DNA of 64,000 bases from Mytilus californianus (taxonomy: Eukaryota; Mollusca; Bivalvia; Mytilida; Mytilidae). Below are positions 12,951-25,245 of the stretch, one piece after another; within the stretch, counting starts at the first letter, position 1; each line of letters begins with the position of its first letter. Under the pieces are notes generated by a model. That model had not been told where the DNA came from and did no database searches. It saw only the letters and a list, made by a program, of their open reading frames with translations. The stretch lies in contig NW_026262734.1 of NCBI RefSeq assembly GCF_021869535.1, positions 110,705,088 to 110,769,087 of the forward strand, written 5' to 3'. A program made the translations under genes and the position numbers.

Positions 12951-14200
12951 CTAAACATCAACATATATACACCAACAATCTTGGCGATAACCTACAAATA
13001 AACATCAACATATATACACCAACAATCTTGGCGATAACCTACACCTAAACAACAACATATATACACCAACAATCCTCGCGATAACCTACACCTAAACAAC
13101 AACATATATACACCTACAATCTTGGCGATAACCTACACCTAAACAACAACATATATACACCAACAATCCTCGCGATAACCTTCACCTAAGCAACAACATA
13201 TATACACCTACAATCTTGGCGATAACCTTCACCTAAACAACAACATATATACAACAACAATCTTGACGATAACCTACACCTAAACATCAACATATATAAA
13301 CCAACAATATTGGCAATAACCTACACCTAAACATCAACATATATACACCAACAAACTTGGCGATAACCTACACCTGAACATCAACATATATACACCAACA
13401 ATCTTGGCGATAACCTACTCCTAAACAACAACATATATACACCAACAATCTTGACGATAACCTACACCTAAACATCAACATATATACACCAACAATCTTG
13501 GCGATAACCTACACCTAAACATCAACATATATAAACCAACAATATTGGCAATAACCTACACCTAAACATCAACATATATACACCAACAAACTTGGCGATA
13601 ACCTACACCTAAACATCAACATATATAAACCAACAATATTGGCAATAACCTACACCTAAACATCAACATATATACACCAACAAACTTGGCGATAACCTAC
13701 ACCTAAACATCAACATATATAAACCAACAATCTTGGCGATAACCTACACCTTAACATCAACATATATACACCAACAATCTTGGCGATAACCTACACATAA
13801 AAATCAACATATATACACCAACAATCTTGGCGATAACCTACACTTAAACATCAACATATATACACCAATAATCTTAACGATAACCTTCACCTTAACATCA
13901 ACATATATACACCACAATCTTGGCGACAACATACACCTAAACAACAACATATATACACCAACAATCCTCGCGATAACCTACACCTAAACATCAACATATA
14001 TACACCAACAATCTTGGCGATAACCTACTCCTAAACAACAACATATATACACCAACAATCTTGGCGATAACCTACTCCTAAACAACAACATATATACACC
14101 AACAATCTTGGCGATAACCTACACCTAAACAACAACATATATACACCACCATCTTGGCGATAACCTACTCCTAAACAACAACATATATACACCACAATCT
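12937..14200. repeat. Satellite segmental duplication, copy 2
   Basis: Partner of 10313-11575. It keeps rare variants such as cttcacctaagcaac and acaacaacaatcttgacg in the same order. Confidence 0.8.
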
Positions 14201-15690
14201 TGGCGATAACTTACATCTAAACATCAACATATATACACCAACAAACTTGGCGATAACCTACACCTAAACATCAACATATATAAACCAACAATATTGGCAA
14301 TAACCTAGACTTAAACATCAACATATATACACCAACAAACTTGGCGAAAACCTACACCTAAACATCAACATATATAAACCAACAATATTGGCAATAACCT
14401 ACACCTAAACATCAACATATATACACCAACAAACTTGGCGATAACCTACACCTTAACATCAACATATATACACCAACAATCTTGGCGATAACCTACACCT
14501 TAACATCAACATATATACACCAACAATCTTGGCGATAACCTACACATAAACATCAACATATATACACCAACAATCTTGGCGATAACCTACACTTAAACAT
14601 CAACATATATACACCAACAATCTTGGCGATAACCTTCACCTTAAGATCAACATATATACACCACAATCTTGGCGATAACATACACCTAAACAACAACATA
14701 TATACACCAACAATCCTCGCGATAAACTACACCAAAACATCAACATATATACACCAACAATCTTGGCGATAACCTACTTCTAAATAACAACATATATACA
14801 CCAACAATCTTGGCGATAACCTACTCCTAAACAACAACATATATACACCAACAATCTTGGCGATAACCTACTCCTAAACAACAACATCTATACACCAACA
14901 ATCTTGGCGATAACCTACACCTAAACAACAACATATATACACCACCATCTTGGCGATAACCTACTCCTAAACAACAACATATATACACCAACAATCCTCG
15001 CGATAACCTACACCTAAACATCAACATATATACACCACAATCTTGGCGATAACTTACATCTAAACATCAACATATATACACCAACAAACTTGGCGATAAC
15101 CTACACCTAAACATCAACATATATAAACTAACAATATTGGCAATAACCTACACTTAAACATCAACATATATACGCCAACAAACTTGGCGATAACCTACAC
15201 CTAAACATCAACATATATAAACCAACAATATTGGCAATAACCTACACCTTAACATCAACATATATACACCAACAAACTTGGCGATAACCTACACCTAAAC
15301 ATCAACATATATAAACCAACAATCTTGGCGATAACCTACACCTTAACATCAACATATATACACCAACAATCTTGGCGATAACCTACACATAAAAATCAAC
15401 ATATATACACCAACAATCTTGGCGATAACCTACACTTAAACATCAACATATATACACCAACAATCTTGGCGATAACCTTCACCTTAACATCAACATATAT
15501 ACACCACAATCTTGGCGATAACATACACCTAAACAACAACATATATACACCAACAATCCTCGCGATAACCTACACCTAAACATCAACATATATACACCAA
15601 CAATCTTGGCGATAACCTACTCCTAAACAACAACATATATACACCAACAATCTTGGCGATAACCTACTCCTAAACAACAACATATATACA
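14190..15690. repeat. 843-bp tandem satellite duplication
   Basis: The block starting at the variant gataacttacatc (14211) recurs at 15054, an offset of 843 bp (18 units minus 3 bases). The next several hundred bases follow the same variant order. A related block starts at about 9755. Confidence 0.7.
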
Positions 15691-16929
15691 CCAACAATCT
15701 TGGCGATAACCTACTCCTAAACAACAACATATATACACCTACAATCTTGGCGATAACCTACACCTAAACAACAACATATATACAACAACAATATTGGCAA
15801 TAACCTACACCTAAACAACAACATATATACACCAACAATCTTGGCGATAACCTACACCTAAGCAACAACATATATACACCTACAATCTTGGCGATAACTT
15901 ACACCTAAACATCAACATATATACACCTACAATCTTGGCGATAACCTACACCTAAACAACAACATATATAAACCAACAATCTTGGCGATAACCTACACCT
16001 GAACAACAACATATATACACCAACAATCCTCGCGATAACCTACACCTAAACAACAACATATATACACCAACAATCCTCGCGATAACCTACACCTAAACAT
16101 CAACATATATACAACAACAATCTTGGCGATAACCTACACCTAAACAACAACATATATACACCAACAATCCTCGCGATAACCTACACCTAAACAACAACAT
16201 ATATACACCTACAATCTTGGCGATAACCTACACCTAAACAACAACATATATACACCAACAATCCTCGCGATAACCTACACCTAAACATCAACATATATAC
16301 ACCAACAATCCTCGCGATAACCTACACCTAAACAACAACATATATACACCACAATCTTGGCGATAACCTACACCTAAACAACAACATATATACACCAACA
16401 ATCCTCGCGATAACCTTCACCTAAGCAACAACATATATACACCAACAATCTTGGCGATAACCTACACCTAAACAACAACATATATACACCAACAATCTTG
16501 GGTATAACCTACACCTAAACAACAACATATATACACCAACAATCTTGGCGATAACCTACACTTAAACATCAACATATATACACCAACAATCTTGGCGATA
16601 ACCTACACCTTAACATCAACATATATACACCACAATCTTGGCGATAATCTACACCTAAACAACAACATATATACACCAACAATCCTCGCGATAACCTACA
16701 CCTAAACATCAACATATATACACCAACAATCTTGGCGATAACCTACTCCTAAACAACAACATATATACACCAATAATCTTGGCGATAACCTGCACCTAAA
16801 CAACAACATATATACACCAACAATCTTGGCGATAACCTACACCTAAACAACAACATATATACACCAACAATCTTAAATTAAACAACAACATAGTATATAC
16901 ATTTTACACCAACAATCTTAAATAAAACA

Positions 16930-17205
16930 AGCTATCAATACTTAAAAAGGAATAAAAAAAAAGAAAGTTATACCCAAGCTAAAATAAAGAAAATAAGATA
17001 GAAAATTTCGTTGAACTTTGAATTTAATGCAATTATATATCTTTAAGGTACATGTAGACCTGAGGGCGATATATCAGGTCAGTGCACTGAAATGTAACCT
17101 AGATACTTGTCGCAGTTGTCCTTGCAGTAATATTTTTTTTAATGAAATACAATTGTTTATGTACATAACGCTTATAAAACATTTGATCTCGAACATGATA
17201 ATTTA
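16930..17205. other. No gene recognised
   Basis: AT-rich flank of the satellite. The 62-codon frame at 17018 has no recognisable features. Confidence 0.5.
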
Positions 17206-17281
17206 ACCGGTGTATATAGAATAAAGATATATGATTATTTAACCGGTGTATATATAATAAAGATATATGATTATTTCCTAA
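17203..17281. repeat. 38-bp tandem duplication
   Basis: Two near-identical copies, each starting atttaaccggtgtatata and ending aaagatatatgatt. Confidence 0.8.
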
Positions 17282-17309
17282 TTGTATACCTTTTATAATT
17301 TATGTATAT

Positions 17310-17425
17310 AAAAAGAAGATGTGGTATGATTACCAATGAGACAACTCTCCACAAGAGACCAAATGACAAAGAATTTAACAACTATAGGCCACCGTACGGC
17401 CTTCAACAATGAGTAAAACCCATAT
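17310..17425 (+). repeat. Dispersed repeat family A
   Basis: Begins agaagatgtggtatgattac, includes the family landmark ccaatgagacaactctcca, then 'accgtacggccttcaacaatgag' and the catatcgcatagtcagcta end. This is a reference-quality end of the family. Confidence 0.85.
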
Positions 17426-18305
17426 CGCATAGTCAGCTATGTATTTATATATTTATTTATTTATTCATCTATTCAATTATTTAATTAATTAATTTGTTCA
17501 TGCTTTCCAGACTTTCCAGACGTTCGATCACGAGGATGATAATTCTATTTATTTATTACTTATTCTTCGACAAAAATGTCCTTACAATATGTTATATCGT
17601 GCATATGCCAATTATTTTTTATTAGGTATTCGATTGCGGATTTTATGGAAAGTTCACGCGCATTTCAATTTTACCGTAAGATTCTGATAAACATTTAGGT
17701 CTGTATTTAGTTGTATACGTGTAACACATTTCTGTTGTCCCGTTCTCTTGTCTAATTTGAAGTTTTTAAGGGGTTTCGATTTTAATATATATTTTCATGC
17801 ATGATTTGAATTTTAAAATTCCCGTATGTATATATAAGCGCACTTAAATCTTTCCTTCTTCAGATTGATAACGAGACTTTTATTTTGATTATCGAGGCGA
17901 TCCCGACTATAATGAAATGTAAATTCGAATGGAGTGGGTACATTATTAAGATAATATAGTCAATTATACTAAGTGAAACTAGATTTATACTCAATTTCAT
18001 GTATAGTTGAACGGCTACTGACTTTAAATAAATATGATTAAATCGACTTCAGACGACATTACAAAGTTTAGAAATAACATTGAAAGTTCATAGTCATTAT
18101 ATTATTTGATTATGGATAAAAAAGTACGAAATGTAATTTTGGCAATCTGTTCTCAAGAGAAACATGTACACGATTTAACAGAGGTTCAGTATGAACTGAA
18201 ACTCGCTACATGTGTATAATATCTGTTATGAGAAAAAAATAAGAACACAGTAAAAGCTAACTTGCTCAATAAAATAAGTAATTTAAAAGTTTCCTTATAG
18301 CTTAA
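17426..18305. other. No gene recognised
   Basis: AT-rich with tattta-type simple sequence at about 17440-17490. No exon is supported. Confidence 0.5.
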
Positions 18306-18311
18306 GGCATC

Positions 18312-18365
18312 CATATTCATTTGGTGTCTCATTGGTAATCATACCACATCTTATTTTTATCAGAT
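18312..18365 (-). repeat. Dispersed repeat family A, terminal fragment
   Basis: Contains ggtgtctcattggtaatcat followed by accacatcttatttttatc, the antisense family end. Confidence 0.7.
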
Positions 18366-18384
18366 TAAGATATCAGAAAATGAG

Positions 18385-18770
18385 TTTTAACCCCGCCACA
18401 TGTTCGTGTTTCTGTCCCAAGCCAGGATGAATGATGATGAATGGTTGTTTAATGTCCAGTGGCAAGTTACATGTATATTCAGGACGAGAACTTGTTAATG
18501 CAATATGAATAATAACCCAGCTTTGTACTAGACCAACATGCTGAGTCGAATTTTTAACGTGCTAATTTACAAGTTAACAGGCCACAGGAAGACATATCAC
18601 CCTACACTGACACATTATTCTGACTCCAAGCGACCAGTCTTTGCTCTTTGCTGCGTGCTTATCAGGGAAGTAGCAAATATCATTTAAAGCCCATGACCTC
18701 CCGCCCTCGAGGCAAACACCCGATTACAAGATGACTGAGGCAGTTCTCTACCATGGAGGAATCATGTCAG
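18385..18770. repeat. Likely dispersed element, unclassified
   Basis: A stretch of higher GC than its surroundings with phrases shared with other mussel repeats (aaccccgccacatgttcg, gtccagtggcaagttac, cccgccctcgaggcaaac). A distantly similar segment with cgtccagtggcagatg occurs at 23070-23370. No coding frame was found. Confidence 0.4.
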
Positions 18771-18771
18771 T

Positions 18772-18911
18772 GGTTGTATTTGATTACACATGTAGTTGTA
18801 TTTGATTACACATGTAGTTGTATTTAATTACACATGTAGTTGTATTTGATTACACATGTAGTTGTATTTGATTACAGATGTAGTTGTATTTGATTACACA
18901 TGTAGTTGTTA
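18772..18911. repeat. 22-bp tandem repeat, 6 copies
   Basis: Unit ttgtatttgattacacatgt plus ag. Six consecutive copies with single-base differences. Confidence 0.92.
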
Positions 18912-19118
18912 AACATGTATTTATTTCATTTAAGAATTTAACGGTTGATGGGAGATCTATAAATCTTTGAAAGTCTTTGTTACATTTATTGACTCAGGCG
19001 AATAAGAGATTGACTTATACTATAGACACATAACTAATGTTGACCTCTTAAATCTGTATTTTGTCATTGTTTGGTATATTTAAAATGTTAATTCAATATG
19101 AAAATTTACATTTTGTCA
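18912..19118. other. No gene recognised
   Basis: AT-rich spacer. Confidence 0.5.
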
Positions 19119-19222
19119 TTTAAAACATATATACATATATATATATATCTATATACACAAGTCTAAATTGAAAACAACGTTCAAACCTATGATAATATAT
19201 ATATATATATTTATATATATCA
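19119..19222. repeat. AT microsatellite pair with conserved 35-bp core
   Basis: Two (AT)n tracts flank a core that starts caagtctaaattgaaaacaa. The core reappears in reverse complement at 56997-57031, again next to an (AT)n tract. It appears to be a small mobile unit carrying its own microsatellite. Confidence 0.75.
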
Positions 19223-19808
19223 TATTGATTGAAAATATAAGTACATGTAGTCCTGAGGGTGGAATGACACCTACCCATAACAGCTGTGGACAAACACATG
19301 TCATTTTATTAATTTAATAAACTCCAAACGTTCCTGTATTTCGTTTTCCAGACTTTCTGCCCAGAGCTGTTTTATCTAACATATATTTAGATCATTTTTA
19401 TCCTGGTAAATGTACCGTTTCACACTATAAAAACATTTTGATATATTATCTATTTCCTATTCTTCTTTAATTCGGTTAATGATTTTTTTCTATTTTACAT
19501 GGCGTAGAAAATGCCTGTACTAGCATAGACTACATTTCCGGTATACTCGGAACTAACTTTTTGAAATATAAATTAATAAAGCGTTTAAAAGGATACGTTG
19601 TATGAAAAGAGAAAGCTTAATTGTAATATACACGTTCATGGTCATAAACAAGTATTAACTTTAAAATGTTCTTATTTTCCCTCCCAGATACTGAATTAAT
19701 TTACTATTTCAAATTAAAAAAAAAAAACAAAAAAAAAAACAATTGAGATATTCAAGTAGTTATATATGTATACTTTTTTTATATACCTTCAATAGAAAAC
19801 GATCCAAA
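19223..19808. other. No gene recognised
   Basis: AT-rich, with an A-rich tract at about 19717-19740. No exon is supported. Confidence 0.5.
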
Positions 19809-19810
19809 CT

Positions 19811-20592
19811 AGAGGCTCTCAAGAGCCTGTGTCGCTCACCTGTATCTACTGTGGTTTTGGAGATCATGTAAAATAATGTTAATATCATAATAAATAGTAT
19901 TAGATACCCTAATAATGATTGAGGCCATGTTTGGTTTAATCCGGCCCAGCAGTTAAATTTAAAGCAGGTCATCCCATTGTAGTCTTACAGTAGTTACTGA
20001 AGACCCCTTATCATTATTTAAATTAGTTTTCAAGTTGTGACCATTTGAAATTTTTTTTTACAATTTTCCCATAGACTTCTATAGTAAACCCTTATGTTCT
20101 ATTTTTAGCCATGGCGGCCATGTTGGTTGGATGACAGGGTCATCGGATACATTTTTCAATCAAGATACCCTATTGTAAATTGTGGCTTAGTTTTATTCTA
20201 TTTGGCCCAGTAGATTAAGTGGAGATTTAAGAAAGATTATGAAAAATTGACTTTAAAGGGCAATAACTCCTGAAAGGGTCAATTGACAATTTTGATCATG
20301 TTGACTTATTTGTAGATCTTACTTTGCTGAACAATTTTGCTGTTTACAGTTTATCTCTTACTATCTATTATCCACGATAATAACCAAAAACTGCAAAATT
20401 TCCTTAACCCAACAACGGGTTGTCTGATGCGTCTGAAAATTTCCGGATAGACAGATCTTGACCTGATGAACATTTTTACCCCATGTCAGATTTGCTCTAA
20501 ATGCTCTAGTTTCAGATATATAAGCCAAAAACTGCATTTTACCCCCATGTTCTATTTTTTAACCATTTTAACCCTTTTGGGCTAGGTGAGCT
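19811..20592 (-). mobile_element. Dispersed element family C, about 780 bp, minus orientation
   Basis: Starts agaggctctcaagagcct, then gtgtcgctcacctg, and ends ctaggtgagctc. These ends are the reverse complement of the ends of the element at 53083-54220, so the copy is inverted relative to it. The body holds 'aagggcaataactcct' and 'atggcggccatgttgg' phrases. It is a common bivalve repeat with hairpin-forming ends. No coding capacity was seen, so it is probably non-autonomous. Confidence 0.8.
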
Positions 20593-21050
20593 CAAAAAGG
20601 AAAAAAGGACACAATATTTTGAGTTGTAAACACCAATATTCAACATCTTTAATACAAAAAAATGCTTGTACATATTTGTCATGCTACACAATGTTTGCTG
20701 CCTCTCTTTCACAAAATTGAAACATGACCGTTCACTCATTAAAAAAGAACGAACAACAGATGAAATACCATAACATTAGTAGGCGTGCCGTACAAATGTA
20801 TATCAATACGACATTAAAAAAATAAATGATTTGTTCGACTTTTAAAAATCAGGGTGAGGCCAAAATATGACACGATTTAAAATTTAGTGTAGTTGCCTCT
20901 TCATCAAATAGATTATTTTATTCTTGTGCAGATGCAATAAGTCGCATGTGAGCTGCATGTATATTCTGCGATCATTGTTTTTCGAATTCAAAGACAAATA
21001 TATTAATAAAACTAAAAGGTTAAAGAAACGAAAACAAGCTGAGGTGGTCT
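20593..21050. other. No gene recognised
   Basis: Only short frames with no recognisable features. Confidence 0.45.
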
Positions 21051-21054
21051 GTTG

Positions 21055-21245
21055 ATCAATATAAAAGCAACTAAAATTGAGAATGGAAATGGGGAATATG
21101 TCAAAGAGACAATAACCCGACCAAAGAGCAGACAACAGCCGAAGGCCACCAATAGGTCTCCAATGCAGCGAGAAAATCCCGCGCCGGAGGTGGTCCTCAG
21201 CCGGCCCCTAACTAAAATTGTGTGCTAGTTCAGTGAAAATGGACG
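21055..21245 (+). repeat. Dispersed repeat family D
   Basis: Contains gtcaaagagacaataacccg, accaaagagcagacaac and cagtgaaaatggacgtcac. The first part recurs at 63210-63290, and the last part is present in reverse complement at 63608-63635. Confidence 0.75.
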
Positions 21246-21714
21246 TCACACTAAACTCCAAAACATATAAATGAACTTACACAACTACGACTAAGAATGT
21301 CTTTAAGGTGTCATTTATTCTAAACGATTATAGAAAAGTACAATCGGGAATCATTTTTTTTCTCTCGAAGTATTTCCTAGAGGATCTAAATTATATAATG
21401 TAAATTCTGGTCAACAAACTACAATTGTAAGTTTTGAACACAGCCATTTTCACATATTGGATCTGGTATGTGAAATCACAGAAGATTTATTACTAGGCCG
21501 TAAAATGTTAGAATACCATGATACCGCAAATGGAGAAGAAGAAGAGTATTTATTACATGGACTGGTACATTTTGTACATTTTTACTTGTGAATAGCAATA
21601 TTAAAAAATCAACAATCAGATCGATATAACGCAAGATGTCGACATATTCATGTAAAATTAAACATAGTTTGATCACACCCTATATCATGCAATGTTTCTG
21701 GTAAAAATAAAATA

Positions 21715-21876
21715 AGAATAACAAGGACCATAACTCTGCACAAAATTATCAGACCGAACAAAATTTGAACTTGATCTGTAACTAATCATGATTAAATAAT
21801 ATACCAAATATCAAATCAATATCTTCAAGCACGAAGAAAACAAGTGTGGAAAACTGATTTGCCGGACTGACGGATG

Positions 21877-21915
<39 letters not shown>

Positions 21916-21945
21916 GGACTAATAACCTCCCTTAATACAGAGCTA
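21715..21945 (+). repeat. Dispersed repeat family E with (CAGA)n microsatellite
   Basis: Has 'accataactctgcacaaaa', 'aacttgatctgtaact', 'tgtggaaaactgatttgc' and then an (ACAG)n tract at about 21878-21913. Related copies lie at 44080-44450 (plus) and 54470-54690 (minus). Confidence 0.8.
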
Positions 21946-22195
21946 CATATATGGTTTAGGTAAAGCCATAGACTTTTAAAAAGTCCAACTCTATAACGTT
22001 GCCTAGTTGGTGCACCCACTCCGCTTCCCCTTTTTCTCAAAATCCTGGATCCGCCCCGTCAACTCATAATGGGCTTCGAATATATATTTGCCATCTATTA
22101 GAAATATAATTGTCTTTCATCAGATTTGATATATAGTTCGGAAATATACATACATGTAAATTGCTGTTGAAATCTGTTTTGCAAGCTTTTTGGAA

Positions 22196-22320
22196 TACGT
22201 ATACTGCTTGTAAAATAATAAATTCATTTGTTTGAGGTGACCTCTCTGCGGATTAAATACGTATACTGCTTGTAAAATAATAAATTCATTTGTTTTAGGT
22301 GTCCTCTCTGCGGATTAAAA
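22196..22320. repeat. 62-bp tandem duplication
   Basis: Two copies from atacgtatactgcttgtaaa to ctctctgcggattaaa, differing at a few bases. Confidence 0.9.
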
Positions 22321-22735
22321 AACAATCGATTTTAGTTAGCGTTGATAGATACATTTTTATAATTATACAAGTTTTATAAATAATTGAGTATACACCAGAT
22401 AGAAAATCTCAAATAATGCATGAACTTAACAACAGAATTTCTTAAGATCTTAAAAAATCGTCAAAACAAAAATTAAACTTACCATAAGTAATCTATTTCC
22501 CTGTAAATTTGTATGTTACTTGATATTTAATTTGAGGCACATTGGATGCATATCTATGCTAGAAATCTTTTTTAAATCGACACTGTAAACAAATTATGTC
22601 TGCAAGGTCAATGTTATTATATGATTAGCATTATAGATTTAAACGATTTGTCTACACGTTTCAAATTAATCTTGCGGCACGAGTTACATGTACCTTATTA
22701 CGGAAGTCGGTTATTGCTCAATGTATATAGATTAA
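22321..22735. other. No gene recognised
   Basis: AT-rich spacer. Confidence 0.5.
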
Positions 22736-22818
22736 GGAGATAACTGTATTGTATTTTAAGCTCCGATCAGATCACCAATTGATGCCGTCGGAGCTTAAAA
22801 TACAATATTGTTATCTCC
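22736..22818. repeat. 83-bp palindrome (31-bp arms, 21-bp loop)
   Basis: Left arm 22736-22766 begins ggagataac and ends aagctccga. Right arm 22788-22818 begins tcggagctt and ends gttatctcc. The arms differ by one to two bases. The loop contains cagatcaccaattgatgcc. Confidence 0.9.
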
Positions 22819-23069
22819 ATTCTTATGAAACTGACAGAAAACAACGTCAAATCATACATTTAAAATCTGTAATACGTCGTCTGCGCTTGCACGTACATTT
22901 TCATAGCATCAATTGTGAATTGATGCCATGAAAATTGGTGACGTTACCCAATCAAAATGAACGTTACAAACGATGTTACATTAGAATGTTTTATTCGAGA
23001 AGCATAATTACTAAAAAAGTAAATGTATGTTCTTTTAAAGACCGCAAAGTAGCTGAATTTTTTTTTTAT

Positions 23070-23370
23070 GAATGGATGGATTTATTGGCGTGAACCGTCC
23101 AGTGGCAGATGTTTTAATCATTTTAGGGTGACATCATGTTAATCTGATATGACCATGAACTCTGCTTTGAATTTTAAAACCGACATCCCGAGCCGAATTT
23201 AAACGATACTACTTGACGAGGTATAACCGTCTGCATAAAGATTATGCCACCAACCCAGACACAGTCAACTAGTCTATGGTCTGATATAAAGACTGCGTGA
23301 TTAATGAAGCAGTAAACAACAACTTTTAACACACGGCTACAACTCCCGCTCTCACGGCAATCATGCTAGA
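23070..23370. repeat. Likely dispersed element, unclassified
   Basis: Higher-GC block with ttggcgtgaaccgtccagtg, ccgacatcccgagccgaatt and ctacaactcccgctctcac. It resembles the 18.4-18.77 kb block in general layout only. No open frame was found. Confidence 0.35.
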
Positions 23371-23424
23371 TCACTTATAGATAATTACTCTTTTTATTAA
23401 TCCTAATCAACGAACCTAAGCGAA

Positions 23425-24190
23425 ATGCGGTATGTGTTTTGCCTTTTGTTGAAGGACGTACGGTGACCTATAGTCGATAACCTTCTACGCCATTTGGTCT
23501 GTGATGGAGGATTTTTTGTTGAAGGCCGTACAGTGACCTATATAGTCGATAACCTTCTACGCCATTTGGTCTGTGGTGGTGGATTTTTTGTTGAAGGACG
23601 TACGGTGACCTATAGTCGATAACCTTCTACGCCATTTGGTCTGTGGTGAAGGATTTTCTGTTGAAGGACGTACGGTGACCTATATAGTCGATAACCTTCT
23701 ACGCCATTTGGTCTATGGTGGAGGATTTTTTGTTGAAGCACATACGGTGACCTATATTGTCGATAACCTTCTACGTCATTTGGTCTGTGATTGAGGATTT
23801 TTTGTTGAAGGACGTACGGTGACCTATATAGTCGATAACCTTCTACGCCATTTGGTCTGTGGTGGAGGATTTTTTGTTGGAGGTCGTACGGTGACCTAAA
23901 TAGTTGATAACCTTCTACGCCATTTGGTCTGTGGTGGAGGATTTTTTGTTGAAGGACGTACGGTGACCTATAGTCGATAACCTTCTACGCCATGTGGTCT
24001 GTGGTGGAAGATTTTTTGTTGAAGGCCGTACGGTGACCTATAGTTGATAACCTTTTACGCCATTTGGTCTGTGGTGGGGGATTTTTTGTTGAAGGCCGTA
24101 CGGTGACCTATAGTTGATAACCTTCTACGCCATTTGGTCTGTGGTGTAGGATTTTCTCAATGGCAATCATACCACATCTTCTTATTTTTA
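23425..24190 (-). repeat. Family A copy with internal 71-bp tandem amplification (10 copies)
   Basis: The flanks are ordinary family A: 'aaatgcggtatgtgttttgcc' on the left and 'tcaatggcaatcataccac' on the right. Between them is a unit starting gttgaaggacgtacggtgac, continuing cgataaccttctacgccatt, then tggtctgtggtggagg. It repeats ten times from about 23448 to 24155 at spacings of about 70-72 bp. Single-copy family A elements carry only one such segment. Confidence 0.9.
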
Positions 24191-25150
24191 GATTTTTATT
24201 TAGGAATCGAATACTTTTGAAATACAAAGGGACATCGATCAACTTTTATAATATGCCAACATAACAATGAAAAATATTTGTGGTTTCTCCGTCTATATTT
24301 TTATGGCCCAAAATGTCTACCGTACTCTAAAGTTTTATTGAAATGTACGGTTATGTAGTGAATGGCGATACAATTGTAGGTCTGTCTATATTTACTCAGT
24401 GTAATACATTGTAGCAAAATAAAAGAATTCCAATTTGCCCTTACCTGATTTATTTCTCTAGGAGGGAACCAGAACCACTCATACTAATTAGTTTGACCAT
24501 AAACCATTAATTGAAACTTCAAAATGCAATTAATACCCTTTGGGTGCCATTTAAACAATGACACTGTTCTGCATGCTACATGTTTCTATTTATGTATTAA
24601 TAATACACTATAAAACACTCAATATTTACAATGAAAGCTATCACGAATTTGCTCGTTTTGTGCCTATGTTAGTTGGTCGGCTCCACAAACCGACACGCTA
24701 TTGAAACAGTACTGTCTAGAAATTGAAATAATCAAGTTTAACATTTCCAATTCACCCACTGGGTTGTAAATTAAGGATATAAGACGAAGTTTCTGGATGG
24801 ACAGACGACGGATCTAATTTACAGCTTATACTGGCAATAAAGGCCAAAAAGGTCGAAAATGTATATCATTGCGGTATACAAATAGCAAAGCTAAAAAGTA
24901 AATAAACACTAAACATCACAAAAGGAAATTTGCGAAGATATAAATATTTTAATATGCATCTGTGCAAAATTGGAATGCGATGACGGAAAATTGATTTTAA
25001 ACGATAAATCACGAAAAAATTCATTCATAAAACTGTGAAGAACTTTACATACATAAGTATACAATTGCTGGGATTTAAAAGTTTGTATTTATTTACATTT
25101 GGAAAATTAGAAGTTTTAATATGTTGAAACCAAATTCTTCACGAGATACA
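24191..25150. other. No gene recognised
   Basis: AT-rich. A fragment at about 24775-24850 (ttctggatggacagacgacg, gcaataaaggccaaaaaggt) resembles the tail of a bivalve dispersed repeat. Confidence 0.45.
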
Positions 25151-25157
25151 TTACACT

Positions 25158-25245
25158 AACACCCCAATGACCTTGACTATAAAGAAATTACCTTATGACC
25201 TTGACTATAAAGAAATTGCGTTATGACCTTGACTAAAGAGAAATC
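25158..25245. repeat. 32-bp tandem repeat, 3 copies
   Basis: Unit atgaccttgactataaagaa followed by att and a variable linker, three copies. Confidence 0.85.

Larger units (their letters stand above)
8290..16925. repeat. Large 47-bp satellite array with higher-order structure
   Basis: About 8.6 kb of head-to-tail copies, roughly 180 units, without interruption. The consensus unit runs cttggcgataacctacacct, then aaacatcaacatatatacac, then caacaat. The plus strand is very C-rich and G-poor (about 14 C to 3 G per unit). Recurrent variants include ctactcc/aacaac, ctacaaata, 'aatattggcaataacc', 'aatcctcgcg', and units 1 base shorter (caccacaatc, caccaccatc). The left part (8340-8720) alternates two variants as 94-bp dimers. 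The right edge decays after about 16870. All open frames in it, such as the repeated 66-codon minus frames, are repeat artefacts. Confidence 0.97.

Noticed and set aside
11406..15027. Repeated identical 66-codon minus frames in the satellite
   Set aside because: They are translations of the 47-bp unit (period 141 bp, 47 codons) and exist only because the unit lacks stops in one frame.
8290..16925. CRISPR-like array
   Set aside because: There are no unique spacers between repeats and the DNA is clearly animal; it is a satellite.
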